Under the pieces are notes generated by a model. It was not told the origin of the DNA, searched no databases, and worked only from the letters and a program-made list of their open reading frames with translations. From Pectobacterium actinidiae (GTDB taxonomy: Bacteria; Pseudomonadota; Gammaproteobacteria; Enterobacterales; Enterobacteriaceae), in NCBI RefSeq assembly GCF_000803315.1, contig NZ_JRMH01000002.1, forward strand, positions 496,001-560,000: a stretch of 64,000 nt of DNA, in the 5' to 3' direction. Every line of letters starts with the position of its first letter. Positions within the stretch are counted from its first letter, which is position 1. Positions 1 through 8,323 of the stretch are shown here, piece by piece. Both the position numbers and the translations under genes were made by a program.

Positions 1-75
1 AGCGCGCAGGGGCTGGAGCGCATTTGGCTGCGCTGGAATCCGGCTTATCAAACCTCATCGGGGGACGCATCATGA
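1..75 (+). CDS. ssuC: SsuC, alkanesulfonate ABC permease (3' end only)
   Basis: Only the last 24 codons are present; the rest lies left of the window. The frame reads into a tryptophan-rich tail with the motif WLRWNPAY, which matches the C-terminus of the enterobacterial alkanesulfonate transporter permease SsuC. Its TGA stop overlaps the ATG of ssuB (ATGA), the usual sign of translational coupling in this operon. Identification rests on this short tail and on ssuB following it. Confidence 0.75.
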   Translation, partial: SAQGLERIWLRWNPAYQTSSGDAS

Positions 76-887
76 CCGCTGTTACCGATTCTGCAACGCA
101 CTCTCATTCACCGTCGCCGCTCACCAAAGGGACGCCGCTGACGCTCGACGCCATCACCAAGCACTACGGCCACCGCACCGTGCTGAATGACGTGCAGTTG
201 CGCATTCCTTCCGGGCAGTTTGTGGCCATCGTCGGCCGCAGCGGCTGCGGCAAAAGCACCCTGCTGCGCCTGCTTGCCGGGCTGGAAGCCGCCAGCAGCG
301 GCGAACTGCTGACCGGCACCGCGCCGCTCAGCAGCGCGAAAGACGACACGCGGCTGATGTTTCAGGAAGCGCGCCTGCTGCCGTGGAAAAAGGTAATCGA
401 TAATGTCGGATTGGGGCTGCGCGGCAACTGGCGGGAGAAAGCGCAGGACGCGCTGGCTGCTGTCGGGCTGGCGGATCGCGCGAGCGACTGGCCGGCGGCA
501 CTGTCCGGTGGTCAGAAACAGCGCGTCGCGCTGGCGCGTGCGCTCATTCATCATCCACGCTTACTGCTGCTGGATGAACCGCTAGGGGCGCTGGATGCCT
601 TGACCCGTATCGAGATGCAAAGCCTGATCGAAAATCTGTGGCTCCAACATGGGTTCACCGTGTTGCTGGTCACACACGATGTCTCCGAAGCCATTGCGCT
701 GGCCGACCGCGTGATTCTGATCGAAGAAGGTCGCGTAGGGTTGGATATCACGGTCGATTTACCCCGACCACGGCGTCGCGGTTCGGCAAAGCTGGCGGAA
801 CTGGAAGCGAATGTCCTGGAACGCGTTCTCACCCCGCCAACCACATCACTTTCTGTCACTCCGCCAGCGATAGCGAGGTCATCCTAG
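72..887 (+). CDS. ssuB: SsuB, alkanesulfonate ABC transporter ATP-binding protein
   Basis: Cytoplasmic ATPase of the SsuABC importer, which brings in aliphatic sulfonates as a sulfur source during sulfate limitation. The protein has Walker A (GRSGCGKST), an ABC signature (LSGGQKQR), Walker B (LLLLDEP) and the H-loop (LLVTHD). The sequence FQEARLLPW after the Q-loop is typical of the nitrate/sulfonate/taurine ATPase family. I chose the ATG at 72 because it overlaps the ssuC stop; an upstream start in the same frame at 24 would lie deep inside ssuC. At 271 residues it fits the family. No gene follows on this strand for over 2 kb, so it probably ends the operon. Confidence 0.92.
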   Translation: MTAVTDSATHSHSPSPLTKGTPLTLDAITKHYGHRTVLNDVQLRIPSGQFVAIVGRSGCGKSTLLRLLAGLEAASSGELLTGTAPLSSAKDDTRLMFQEARLLPWKKVIDNVGLGLRGNWREKAQDALAAVGLADRASDWPAALSGGQKQRVALARALIHHPRLLLLDEPLGALDALTRIEMQSLIENLWLQHGFTVLLVTHDVSEAIALADRVILIEEGRVGLDITVDLPRPRRRGSAKLAELEANVLERVLTPPTTSLSVTPPAIARSS

Positions 888-930
888 CGCTGGGCGCTCT
901 CGTGAAAATAAGTCAGCATGATTCAATAAT

Positions 931-967
931 ATGAGATACCCAGCGGCTGAATCGCTATGTATCTCAT
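931..967. terminator. Hairpin between convergent ssuB and the outer-membrane protein gene
   Basis: ATGAGATAC at 931 pairs with GTATCTCAT at 959, with an inner AGCG/CGCT pairing. There is no clean U-run on either strand, so terminator function is likely from position but not proven by sequence. Confidence 0.4.
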
Positions 968-977
968 TGGGTTAATG

Positions 978-1853
978 TCAGAAAAGAAAGCCAAGCCTCA
1001 GACTGAGGTTGGTATCCTGTTTGAATCCCTGTTCGACGGAAAGATCCCGACCACCTGATAGCTGAAGCTGAACGCCAGGCGTAATGAAATGAGACGCAGA
1101 GAGACGGACATAAGTACTGTCGAGCCGGTCATCCTGACTCACGCCATTAATACGGCTCTCCGCTCCCGTTATCCATCCGCCGCCGACCCCAAACTGGGTG
1201 GCTGGTGTCAGGTTATAGCGAAGATACGCCTGATATTCATAGCGTGGACTTTGCTTGAGCGTGGTTTTATTTGCTCCGAATTCACCATTTGCCGTCGTCC
1301 AGGAGACATCCACTCCGGTATCAAAAGCCCAGGAATCGGAGAAATGATGGATCCACACCCCCTGCAATAAATAACGCCAGCGATTTTCGCCAATATTTAT
1401 CGCTTGTTCATTATCGTAGGCTCCGGTTGGAGCATAAATAAACGGTGCCAGAGCAAGAATATCCGCGCCTGAGTTATTCACCCTGAACTTGAAAGGCACC
1501 CCCAGAACAATATCTCCCATACCGGAAGCGTTTCCGAGTGAACTCGCATCCCCCATCGCATCCGCCTTGGCAAACGGAATAATCATTTGCGGCTCGATAC
1601 TGATATCTTCCGTTGGGCGAAATCCATGAATAAAGCGCAGCAGCGTGGCTTCTGTCCGTAATCGATAATCGCCAGCGACTTTTTTATCCTGCGAGAAAAA
1701 CGCATCGCTGTGAGCATACTGAAAATAAGCCAACGCCAGGTTTTTATCTGCCGGCAACATTTCATAGTCCCCGGGTGAGAACTCAAGCGCGTGGGCCGGC
1801 ACGCAGAGAGACGCGGCGAAAAGAAATCCGGTACTACCATATATTTTTTTCAT
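978..1853 (-). CDS. Outer-membrane beta-barrel transporter, phenol-degradation MetA-like family
   Basis: 291-residue protein with a signal peptide (residues 1-22, cut after AHA). A run of amphipathic strands follows and the C-terminus ends in Phe (LRLGFLF), the usual recognition end for outer-membrane barrels. The overall pattern (early LRTEATLLRF, GMGDI, GAYDNEQ) resembles the Phenol_MetA_deg/SphA-like family, often found beside aromatic or nitrile catabolic genes. It starts 57 bases after the nitrilase stop on the same strand, so the two are probably cotranscribed. A role in passing the nitrile substrate or its acid product across the outer membrane is inference; no specificity residues are recognisable. 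Confidence 0.7.
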   Translation of the reverse strand: MKKIYGSTGFLFAASLCVPAHALEFSPGDYEMLPADKNLALAYFQYAHSDAFFSQDKKVAGDYRLRTEATLLRFIHGFRPTEDISIEPQMIIPFAKADAMGDASSLGNASGMGDIVLGVPFKFRVNNSGADILALAPFIYAPTGAYDNEQAINIGENRWRYLLQGVWIHHFSDSWAFDTGVDVSWTTANGEFGANKTTLKQSPRYEYQAYLRYNLTPATQFGVGGGWITGAESRINGVSQDDRLDSTYVRLSASHFITPGVQLQLSGGRDLSVEQGFKQDTNLSLRLGFLF

Positions 1854-1910
1854 GAAGATTCCCCGTTGTTCTGCCGCAAAAGCCCCGTTTCTGGATGGCA
1901 GATTCCATGT

Positions 1911-2909
1911 CTATTCTTCCTCTTCGGTAAGCGGTTCACTGAGTGTCTCTGGGAATGACTCCTTTTTCACTACAGGCGTATTAGCCGAAGGATTGAAAAG
2001 AAGCCGAGTGACGTCTGGACGTGAATAGTGGCCTACCGGATCGGCGGCTAATTTGGCAAAGGTAATGGCAGCAGGATCCAGTTCAGCAATGAGCAACCCC
2101 TCTTCATCCTCACCGAGCGGAGCGACGAGATCTCGTCCATCTGGACCATAAATGCGGGCGTGTCCGCCTCCAGCGCTAAGTAGTGCTTTGCGCTCCTCGT
2201 CCGGGCAAAGGAACGCCACCATCTCGGCAGAGACCACCGCGCAAGGCGCAATCACGAAACACTGCCCTTCTGCGGCATACAGGCGCGAAGCAGCGGTATT
2301 GACCTCTGGACCCAATGCTGCCGTTGCGCTGGTGTAGAGGCTAAAGCTTGGCCAGGCGGCGATGTGGATCTCTTCATGCTGCGAATACATGGCATAACGA
2401 GAAAGCGGCTGAAGGTGTTCCCAGCAGCACAGCGCCCCGATGTTGCCCAGCGGAGTCTCCCAGGTTGTCAGCGACGAACCATCACTTTCTCCGAATAGCG
2501 TACGCTCCACGTGTGTGGCTTTGAGTTTCCGACGGGTACCAATGGTTTCCCCGTCACTGCCGATAATCCACTGTGAAATATAGAGGCTGCCATGGTCACG
2601 CTCACTAAAACCCAGCGCCACAACGATATTATTTTGCTTCGCTGCATCCGCAATACGTCGGGCTTGGATACTGTCCAAGACCAAAGAGTGCTGATGGTAC
2701 GCATAAACCAGAGGCATATTCGCGGCGGGTGAATTTAACCACAGAAACCACGGGTAGCCGGGTATCCAGGTTTCTGGAAAAGCAATCAGGTCTGCGCCTT
2801 TCTGTGCGGCCTCACCAATCAGCTTAATGGTTTTATCTACTGTGCCGTCGAGATCCATAAAGACCGGTGCTGCCTGTACGCAGGCCACGGTAATAGGTTT
2901 ATTCATCAT
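1911..2909 (-). CDS. Nitrilase (carbon-nitrogen hydrolase)
   Basis: Cytoplasmic enzyme expected to hydrolyse a nitrile to a carboxylic acid and ammonia. The catalytic triad of the nitrilase superfamily is visible: Glu46 in FPETWIPGYPW, Lys130 in RRKLKATHVER and Cys162 in CCWEHLQPL. The CWEHLQP motif separates true nitrilases from amidases and carbamoylases of the same fold. The ATG at 2909 (or the adjacent one at 2906) follows AGGAG at good spacing; a longer reading to 3029 has no such site. At 332 residues it is close to the family norm. The C-terminus ends in an acidic tail (EEEE). It is divergent from an AraC-type regulator, as in known nitrilase loci. The natural substrate cannot be read from the sequence; plant-derived nitriles are plausible. 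Confidence 0.88.
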   Translation of the reverse strand: MMNKPITVACVQAAPVFMDLDGTVDKTIKLIGEAAQKGADLIAFPETWIPGYPWFLWLNSPAANMPLVYAYHQHSLVLDSIQARRIADAAKQNNIVVALGFSERDHGSLYISQWIIGSDGETIGTRRKLKATHVERTLFGESDGSSLTTWETPLGNIGALCCWEHLQPLSRYAMYSQHEEIHIAAWPSFSLYTSATAALGPEVNTAASRLYAAEGQCFVIAPCAVVSAEMVAFLCPDEERKALLSAGGGHARIYGPDGRDLVAPLGEDEEGLLIAELDPAAITFAKLAADPVGHYSRPDVTRLLFNPSANTPVVKKESFPETLSEPLTEEEE

Positions 2910-3061
2910 GTTTCTGTCTCCTGGTGAAATAACACTGCGGGTAACAGATATACCGTCTCCGGCACGGGCGACGTTATGACAAGAAGGAAGGGATGCTTGT
3001 CTGGGAAGGAACTGGTTTGAAATTTGCATCGAACGACTTAATCAGTCCTGAGGATGCTGAC

Positions 3062-4006
3062 ATGGATACTTATAACACCGCTGATATTTCGTATGCCGAA
3101 CGTGGAGATTACTGGCGTCATGCCATCAGCCGCACATTCGTTCCGCTGGAAAGTACGTTTTCCGGCAGTGAACGGCGTGGATTGATCAGATCTGGGCTAT
3201 GGGGAGACTTGAGGCTATCAGAAGTCAGTTGCAGTGCTCAGGACGTCATCAGATGCCGCAAAGGGGCTAGTAACCATGCTGACAATCTGGTGTTGTTGAG
3301 CTTTATCAGCCACGGAAAAACATCCGTACTTCAGGCGGGGAATCATGCTTGTCTCGGGCAAGGGGAGTTCGGACTTTACGACACTCGCTTCCCTTACGAA
3401 TTGCACCTTCATAGTGAAACGCGGCAACATGTGGTGCAAATCCCCACTGAGCATTTGGGGCTAAGGCTGGGAAAAACAGAGCATCTTGTTGCACATGCGT
3501 TTGGTAAGCAGCATGCATTGATGCCTTTTCTTCAGATGCTATTGAACAATCTGATGACGCAGCCAGAGGATATGACATGCCAGCATGCTTCCGTCTTATA
3601 CGGTCAGTTCCTTGAACTCCTGGCCGTCATTATCTCCGACGAATCCGGCGCCAAAAGATCTGGCAGGACACATCAGGGTTTACTGTTCCAGATTAAAATC
3701 ATGATCGACCAGCACCTTTCGGATACCACGCTATCAGCGGCCACTATTGCTGAATCATTTGGTATCTCAGCGCGCTATCTGAACATGCTGTTACACCATG
3801 ATGGCACGTCTTTTGGAAGATATGTGCTTGACCAACGACTGGAGAAATCGGCGGAAGCGCTGCGGTCACCGCTTCATTCAGCGGCTCCCATCGGCCAGAT
3901 AGCCTGGCATTCTGGATTCACCGACATGCCGTATTTTTCCCGCGCATTCAAAAAGAAATTCGGTTGCTCACCAACGGAATATCGACACCAATCTGGTGAT
4001 GCTTAA
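3062..4006 (+). CDS. AraC-family regulator, probably of the nitrilase operon
   Basis: 314-residue regulator. The N-terminal two thirds resemble the AraC-binding-like sensor domain (an FVPLE segment near the start and a cupin-like core). The last 100 residues hold two helix-turn-helix units, the second ending in the family motif around FSRAFKKKFGCSPTEYR. I chose the ATG at 3062 because GAGG lies 8 bases upstream; an earlier start at 2993 lacks a ribosome site. It is divergent from the nitrilase gene with about 150 bases between them, so it most likely activates that operon in response to a nitrile or related compound. That role is inferred from position. Confidence 0.82.
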   Translation: MDTYNTADISYAERGDYWRHAISRTFVPLESTFSGSERRGLIRSGLWGDLRLSEVSCSAQDVIRCRKGASNHADNLVLLSFISHGKTSVLQAGNHACLGQGEFGLYDTRFPYELHLHSETRQHVVQIPTEHLGLRLGKTEHLVAHAFGKQHALMPFLQMLLNNLMTQPEDMTCQHASVLYGQFLELLAVIISDESGAKRSGRTHQGLLFQIKIMIDQHLSDTTLSAATIAESFGISARYLNMLLHHDGTSFGRYVLDQRLEKSAEALRSPLHSAAPIGQIAWHSGFTDMPYFSRAFKKKFGCSPTEYRHQSGDA

Positions 4007-4240
4007 CCGGCAGTGCAGCGGCTGAGTGCTGGCCCAGGCCAGCGTTGAATATAGGCCTGCTCGTCAGGAAAATGACCACCTGCTACGGCCAGATTGTTGA
4101 TGTGCTCAACACCCTAACGGCGCACCAATTTACCATCAAAAATATTGACAGATATTCTCAAAACACTCCGTTTTCCCTTCTCGAAGCATCGGCGTAATAT
4201 CCTCTTCATCGAAAGGAAATGACCTTTCACTCCAAACAAC
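4003..4240 (-). pseudogene. Decayed remnant of an unidentified gene
   Basis: Read on the minus strand, two adjoining frames look protein-like. The first runs 4240 to about 4143 and includes SFPFDEEDITPMLREGK. The second runs from about 4137 to the TAA at 4003-4005 and includes DGKLVRR, GVEHINNL and YIQRWPGP. They join sensibly if one base is corrected at the A5 run (4138-4142, U5 in the message). A TAG at 4114-4116 breaks the second frame as well. The stop overlaps the AraC stop, and the 5' part is lost toward the gene at 4260. I do not recognise the parent family. Confidence 0.45.
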
Positions 4241-4259
4241 ATTGAATAGGATACATCAC

Positions 4260-4517
4260 ATGAAAAACGTAAAATTCTTCGCCGCTGCTGTCGTACTTTC
4301 TACCCTGTCTTTTGGTGCTTTCGCCGCGGACCTGGTGTCTTCACAACAGGCTCAAGGGCTGGAAAAAGTGGGTGTCGTCAGCGCAACCGCTCGTAACCTG
4401 GATTCACTGCAAGCGCAGTTGGCTCAGAAAGCAGAAAAAGCCGGTGCCAGCGCCTTCACTATCACCTCTGCTACCGGTGATAACCAACTGCGCGGCAGCG
4501 CCGTTATCTACAAATAA
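4260..4517 (+). CDS. Small periplasmic protein, YhcN/BhsA (DUF1471) family
   Basis: 85-residue secreted protein. A signal peptide (residues 1-22, cut after AFA) precedes a single YdgH/BhsA/McbA-type domain. The domain opens with a GLEKVGVVSATA strand and ends with LRGSAVIYK, the pattern of this enterobacterial stress-protein family. I chose the ATG at 4260 because AGGA lies 8 bases upstream; an earlier in-frame start at 4242 has no such site. Relatives respond to acid, peroxide, copper or biofilm conditions, but which applies here cannot be seen. It stands alone with a strong terminator immediately after it. Confidence 0.85.
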   Translation: MKNVKFFAAAVVLSTLSFGAFAADLVSSQQAQGLEKVGVVSATARNLDSLQAQLAQKAEKAGASAFTITSATGDNQLRGSAVIYK

Positions 4518-4544
4518 TGGCTGCTGATAGACAATCAAAAAATT

Positions 4545-4582
4545 AAACGGACTTTCCTCACTCAAGAGGAAAGTCCGTTTTT
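4545..4582. terminator. Bidirectional rho-independent terminator
   Basis: A perfect 15-base-pair stem (4545-4559 with 4566-4580), loop ACTCAA, has a T-run on the right and an A-run on the left. It can end both the DUF1471 gene from the left and the ABC operon from the right. Confidence 0.9.
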
Positions 4583-4592
4583 ATATTCCGTG

Positions 4593-6401
4593 TTACGCTG
4601 ACTGCTCTAAGACAAAATGCCCTTCGCCAACCTGCTTATAGCGACGTGCAGGAGGATGGAAATCAGGTGCGCGCATCGGGCTGCGCAATTCATCATTGGT
4701 GATATTACGCACCGGACGGGTGTCTGGGTCAGGCACGGGCACGGCTGAAATCAGACGTCGGGTGTAATCATGCTGCGGATTGTCGAAGATCGCCGAACGT
4801 GGCCCTATCTCCACGATTTCGCCGAGATACATCACCGCTACGCGGTGGCTGATGCGCTCGACCACCGCCATATCGTGCGAGATAAACAGGAATGACAGCC
4901 CCAGCTTCTGCTGGAGATCCAGCATCAGGTTGATCACCTGCGCCTTGACGGACACATCCAGCGCCGACACCGATTCATCGGCAATAATCACTTTCGGCTC
5001 CAGCGCCAGCGCACGCGCAATACACACGCGCTGACGTTGCCCGCCGGAGAACTGATGCGGGAAACGCGAGGCCATATCGCCGGATAACCCCACCTGTTCC
5101 AGCAACGCGCTCACTCTTGCATTCACATTCTGTCGGGTCGCCAGACCGTGCAGCAGCATCGGTTCGGCGATAGCTTCCCCTATCCGCATGCGCGGATTCA
5201 GGCTTTCATACGGATCCTGAAACACCATCTGAATCTGCCGCCGCGAATCCGTCAGCTCACGCTTATCCGCCGTGAGGATATTTTTCCCCAGCAGTTGAAT
5301 GTCGCCGCTGACGGCGTCGTTGAGGCGGATAATCGACCGACCGGTAGTGGATTTCCCACAGCCCGACTCCCCAACCAGCGCGAGCGTTTCTCCCGGCCAG
5401 AGATCGAACGAAACATTCTCCACCGCGTGAACTCGCCCGGACAACCGACGGAAAAACCCTGATCGGATATCAAATCGGGTGACCAGATTTTTGACCGTCA
5501 GCACGGGTTCTTCACCCGACACGGTATTCACCGCCTCCGGCACAGGTTGGCGCTCGCCCGTCTTGAGATCGATCAGCGGGAAGCGCTGCGGCCATGCGCT
5601 GCCGGACATCGAGCCGAGCTTGGGCACGGCGGACAGCAGCATGCGGGTATAGGGCTGTTGCGGATGGTGGAAGATTTCCCGCGTGACGGCGTTTTCCACC
5701 ATTTCGCCCTGATACATCACCAGCGTGCGATCGGAGACTTCCGCCACCACGCCCATGTCGTGGGTGATAAACAGCACCGACATCCCTTCTTCTTCCTGAA
5801 GGGTTTTTATCAGCGTCAGAATTTGCGCCTGAATGGTGACGTCCAGCGCCGTCGTCGGTTCGTCGGCAATCAACAGTTTCGGGTGGCAGGCCAGCGCAAT
5901 CGCGATCACCACGCGCTGGCGCATCCCGCCGGAGAAACTTTGCGGGTACTCATTCAACCGTGATTTCGCCGCCGGAATGCGGACTTTTTCCAGCAGGCGC
6001 ACCGCTTCAGCACGCGCTTCAGCTTTCCCCATGCCGCGATGGCGACGCAGTACTTCCGTAATCTGGTAGCCAATCGGCAAAACCGGATTCAGGCTGGTCA
6101 TCGGCTCCTGAAAAATCATGCCAATGCGGTTGCCACGCACATCCTGCATCGCTTTATTGGGGAGCGACAGCAGTTCGGTATCGCCGAACTGAATTTGCCC
6201 CTCAATCCGGCTTTGACCGGGTGGCAGCAAGCGCATAATGGATTTCGCCATCACACTTTTTCCTGAACCGGATTCCCCCACTACGGCGACCGTCTCTTTC
6301 TCACCAATCGTGAAGGACAAATCCCGCACCACGTTCATCCACTCGCCGTTCACCTGAAAGGCGGTGGTCAGATGCGAAACGGACATAATCGGCGCTGTCA
6401 T
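4593..6401 (-). CDS. ABC transporter ATPase, fused double unit of the oligopeptide/dipeptide type
   Basis: About 602 residues holding two complete ATPase units of the DppD/DppF type in one chain, like GsiA and YejF. Unit 1 has Walker A GESGSGKS and signature SFSGGMRQR. Unit 2 has GESGCGKST and QFSGGQRQR. Each unit has a Walker B followed by a D-loop SALD or TALD. A C-terminal oligopeptide-transporter extension (HPPARRYK) is present. I prefer the ATG at 6401, which follows AGGGG; a GTG at 6437 opens the same frame closer to the permease stop. It is the last gene of a seven-gene operon and powers the importer made by the two permeases and the binding protein. Confidence 0.88.
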   Translation of the reverse strand: MTAPIMSVSHLTTAFQVNGEWMNVVRDLSFTIGEKETVAVVGESGSGKSVMAKSIMRLLPPGQSRIEGQIQFGDTELLSLPNKAMQDVRGNRIGMIFQEPMTSLNPVLPIGYQITEVLRRHRGMGKAEARAEAVRLLEKVRIPAAKSRLNEYPQSFSGGMRQRVVIAIALACHPKLLIADEPTTALDVTIQAQILTLIKTLQEEEGMSVLFITHDMGVVAEVSDRTLVMYQGEMVENAVTREIFHHPQQPYTRMLLSAVPKLGSMSGSAWPQRFPLIDLKTGERQPVPEAVNTVSGEEPVLTVKNLVTRFDIRSGFFRRLSGRVHAVENVSFDLWPGETLALVGESGCGKSTTGRSIIRLNDAVSGDIQLLGKNILTADKRELTDSRRQIQMVFQDPYESLNPRMRIGEAIAEPMLLHGLATRQNVNARVSALLEQVGLSGDMASRFPHQFSGGQRQRVCIARALALEPKVIIADESVSALDVSVKAQVINLMLDLQQKLGLSFLFISHDMAVVERISHRVAVMYLGEIVEIGPRSAIFDNPQHDYTRRLISAVPVPDPDTRPVRNITNDELRSPMRAPDFHPPARRYKQVGEGHFVLEQSA

Positions 6402-6440
6402 GTGTTCGTTACCCCTTATTCCTATGGGCGTTCCCACAGA

Positions 6441-7349
6441 TTAATTCCGTGGATTGAGGATGTCGCGTAGCGCATCCCCCACCAGATTGATCGCTACAAT
6501 CAGCAGCAACAGCGTCAGCCCCGGAAAGAAGCTGATCCAGTAGTCGCCCGACATCAGGTACTCAAAACCGTTAGCGATCAGCAGCCCCAGCGACGGTTCC
6601 GTTACAGGCAGGCCGATCCCCAGAAACGAGAGCGTCGCCTCCAACATGATGGCGTAGGCAATACGCATCGTCGCCACGACGATCAGCGGTGCCAGACAGT
6701 TCGGTAAAATATGGCGAAACAGAATACGGCGGTTGGATAGCGCCATGCTGCGCGCCGCATCCACGTAGCTACGGCGACGTTCCACCAGCGCTGAACCGCG
6801 AATCGTGCGCGCGTAGTAAGCCCACTGCGTCACCACCAACGCCATAATGATCTTATCGACCCCTTGCCCCAACACCGCCAGCAGGATCAACGCAATCAGG
6901 ATCGGCGGGAAGCTAAGCTGGATATCGACGATACGCATGATCGTGGCATCCGTTTTTCCACCGACGTAGGCGCTAATCAGCCCCAGCGAGGCACCAATCA
7001 GCAGCGCAAACACCGCGCTGGAGAAGCCCACCATCAGGCTGATGCGGGTACCGTATAAAATCGCGCTAAACAGATCGCGCCCCTGATCGTCCGTCCCCAG
7101 CCAATAGGTCATGCCCGCCATGCTCTGCGCCCCCGGAGCGAGTCGGCCATCCATGATGTCGAGCTGCATCAGATCGTAGGGATTCTGCGGTGACAAAAGA
7201 GGAGCAAGCAACGCCAGCAGCACAAAAATCGCCAGCATGATCATCCCGCACAACGCCAGCCGATCGTTGAACAGCGCCATCATAACGCGCATCACCGGAT
7301 GGGCGGTTTTTTGCACGGCAGTGGGCTGGTGTATCGTATTCCCTGTCAT
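6441..7349 (-). CDS. ABC transporter permease, DppC/OppC type
   Basis: 302-residue inner-membrane permease. A cytoplasmic N-terminal stretch is followed by about six membrane segments, the first being MIMLAIFVLLALLAPLL. It has the DppC hallmark GTDDQGRD and the EAA-type coupling loop (AARSMALSNRRILFRHILPN), which docks onto the ATPase. The C-terminus LRDILNPR is standard for the family. Its start overlaps the preceding permease stop by four bases, so the two are translationally coupled. It pairs with the DppB-type permease to form the channel of this importer. Confidence 0.9.
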   Translation of the reverse strand: MTGNTIHQPTAVQKTAHPVMRVMMALFNDRLALCGMIMLAIFVLLALLAPLLSPQNPYDLMQLDIMDGRLAPGAQSMAGMTYWLGTDDQGRDLFSAILYGTRISLMVGFSSAVFALLIGASLGLISAYVGGKTDATIMRIVDIQLSFPPILIALILLAVLGQGVDKIIMALVVTQWAYYARTIRGSALVERRRSYVDAARSMALSNRRILFRHILPNCLAPLIVVATMRIAYAIMLEATLSFLGIGLPVTEPSLGLLIANGFEYLMSGDYWISFFPGLTLLLLIVAINLVGDALRDILNPRN

Positions 7350-8323
7350 CCCTTGTCCCCTCCCAACCGCACGCGCGGATCGACCAGCACATACAGCAAA
7401 TCGACCAGCAGGTTAATCACGCTGAACATCACGACGGTAATCATCAGATAAGCCAGGATAACCGGACGGTCGAGCACAGCGATCGAATCGATAATCAGCT
7501 TGCCCATGCCCGGCCAGGCATAAATGGTTTCCGTGACCACGGCGAACGCGATCAGCGACCCTAGCTCCAGCCCCAGCACGGTAATCAGTGGAATCAGCGT
7601 GTTGCGCAGCACATGAACCAGTACGATACGGGTTTCTGACAGCCCTTTCGCGCGGGCAAACTGCACATAATCCTGTTGCAGACACTCCATCACGCCCGCA
7701 CGCATTAGGCGGATAACCAGCGAGATTTTAAACAGCGCAAGGTTAAACGCGGGTAAAAGCAGGTGTTCGAGACCATCGCGGGTCAGAAAACTGAATGGAA
7801 TACCGAAGAGATCGTGAGTATCGCCCCGGCCAGAGGACGGCAGCCAGCCGAGCTTCACGCTGAACAGCATGATCATCACCAGCCCGATCCAGAACGTGGG
7901 CAGGCTAAAGCCGAGGATGGAAAAGGTCATGATGGATTTGGATACCGCGCTGTCTGGCTTCAGGCCAGCATAAATCCCCAGCGGAATACCGATAACCAGC
8001 GCCATCACGAACGCCACCATCGCCAGTTCGAGCGTGGCGGGCATGCGCTGAAAAATGAGCGTCAGCGCGGGTTGGTTAAAGATAAAAGAGTTGCCCATGT
8101 CGCCCTGCAAGGCGTTCCAGACAAATAGCCCATACTGTTCCCAGACGGGCTTATCCAGGCCAAAGGACTGAATCACCGCCAGCCGCTCTGCTGGCGTGGC
8201 GGTCGCACTCAACAACATATCGACCGGATTACCGACCATGTACACACCCACAAACACCAGCACCGACATAACAGCCAGCGTCAGCAGCGTTTGTCCGATT
8301 CGGCTCAGCAGGTAGGCTATCAT
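7346..8323 (-). CDS. ABC transporter permease, DppB/OppB type
   Basis: 325-residue inner-membrane permease of the oligopeptide family. An N-terminal membrane helix (LLTLAVMSVLVFVGVYMVG) is followed by the periplasmic GLDKPVWEQYGLFV loop characteristic of DppB. Further membrane spans and the EAA-type loop (ARAKGLSETRIVLVHVLRN) complete the pattern. The C-terminus LYVLVDPRVRLG matches the family ending. Its start codon shares one base with the stop of the nucleoside hydrolase gene, giving tight coupling. Confidence 0.9.
   Translation of the reverse strand: MIAYLLSRIGQTLLTLAVMSVLVFVGVYMVGNPVDMLLSATATPAERLAVIQSFGLDKPVWEQYGLFVWNALQGDMGNSFIFNQPALTLIFQRMPATLELAMVAFVMALVIGIPLGIYAGLKPDSAVSKSIMTFSILGFSLPTFWIGLVMIMLFSVKLGWLPSSGRGDTHDLFGIPFSFLTRDGLEHLLLPAFNLALFKISLVIRLMRAGVMECLQQDYVQFARAKGLSETRIVLVHVLRNTLIPLITVLGLELGSLIAFAVVTETIYAWPGMGKLIIDSIAVLDRPVILAYLMITVVMFSVINLLVDLLYVLVDPRVRLGGDKG

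Noticed and set aside
108..554. Open frame antisense to ssuB
   Set aside because: It is a shadow of the GC-rich ssuB frame; no ribosome site and no recognisable motif.
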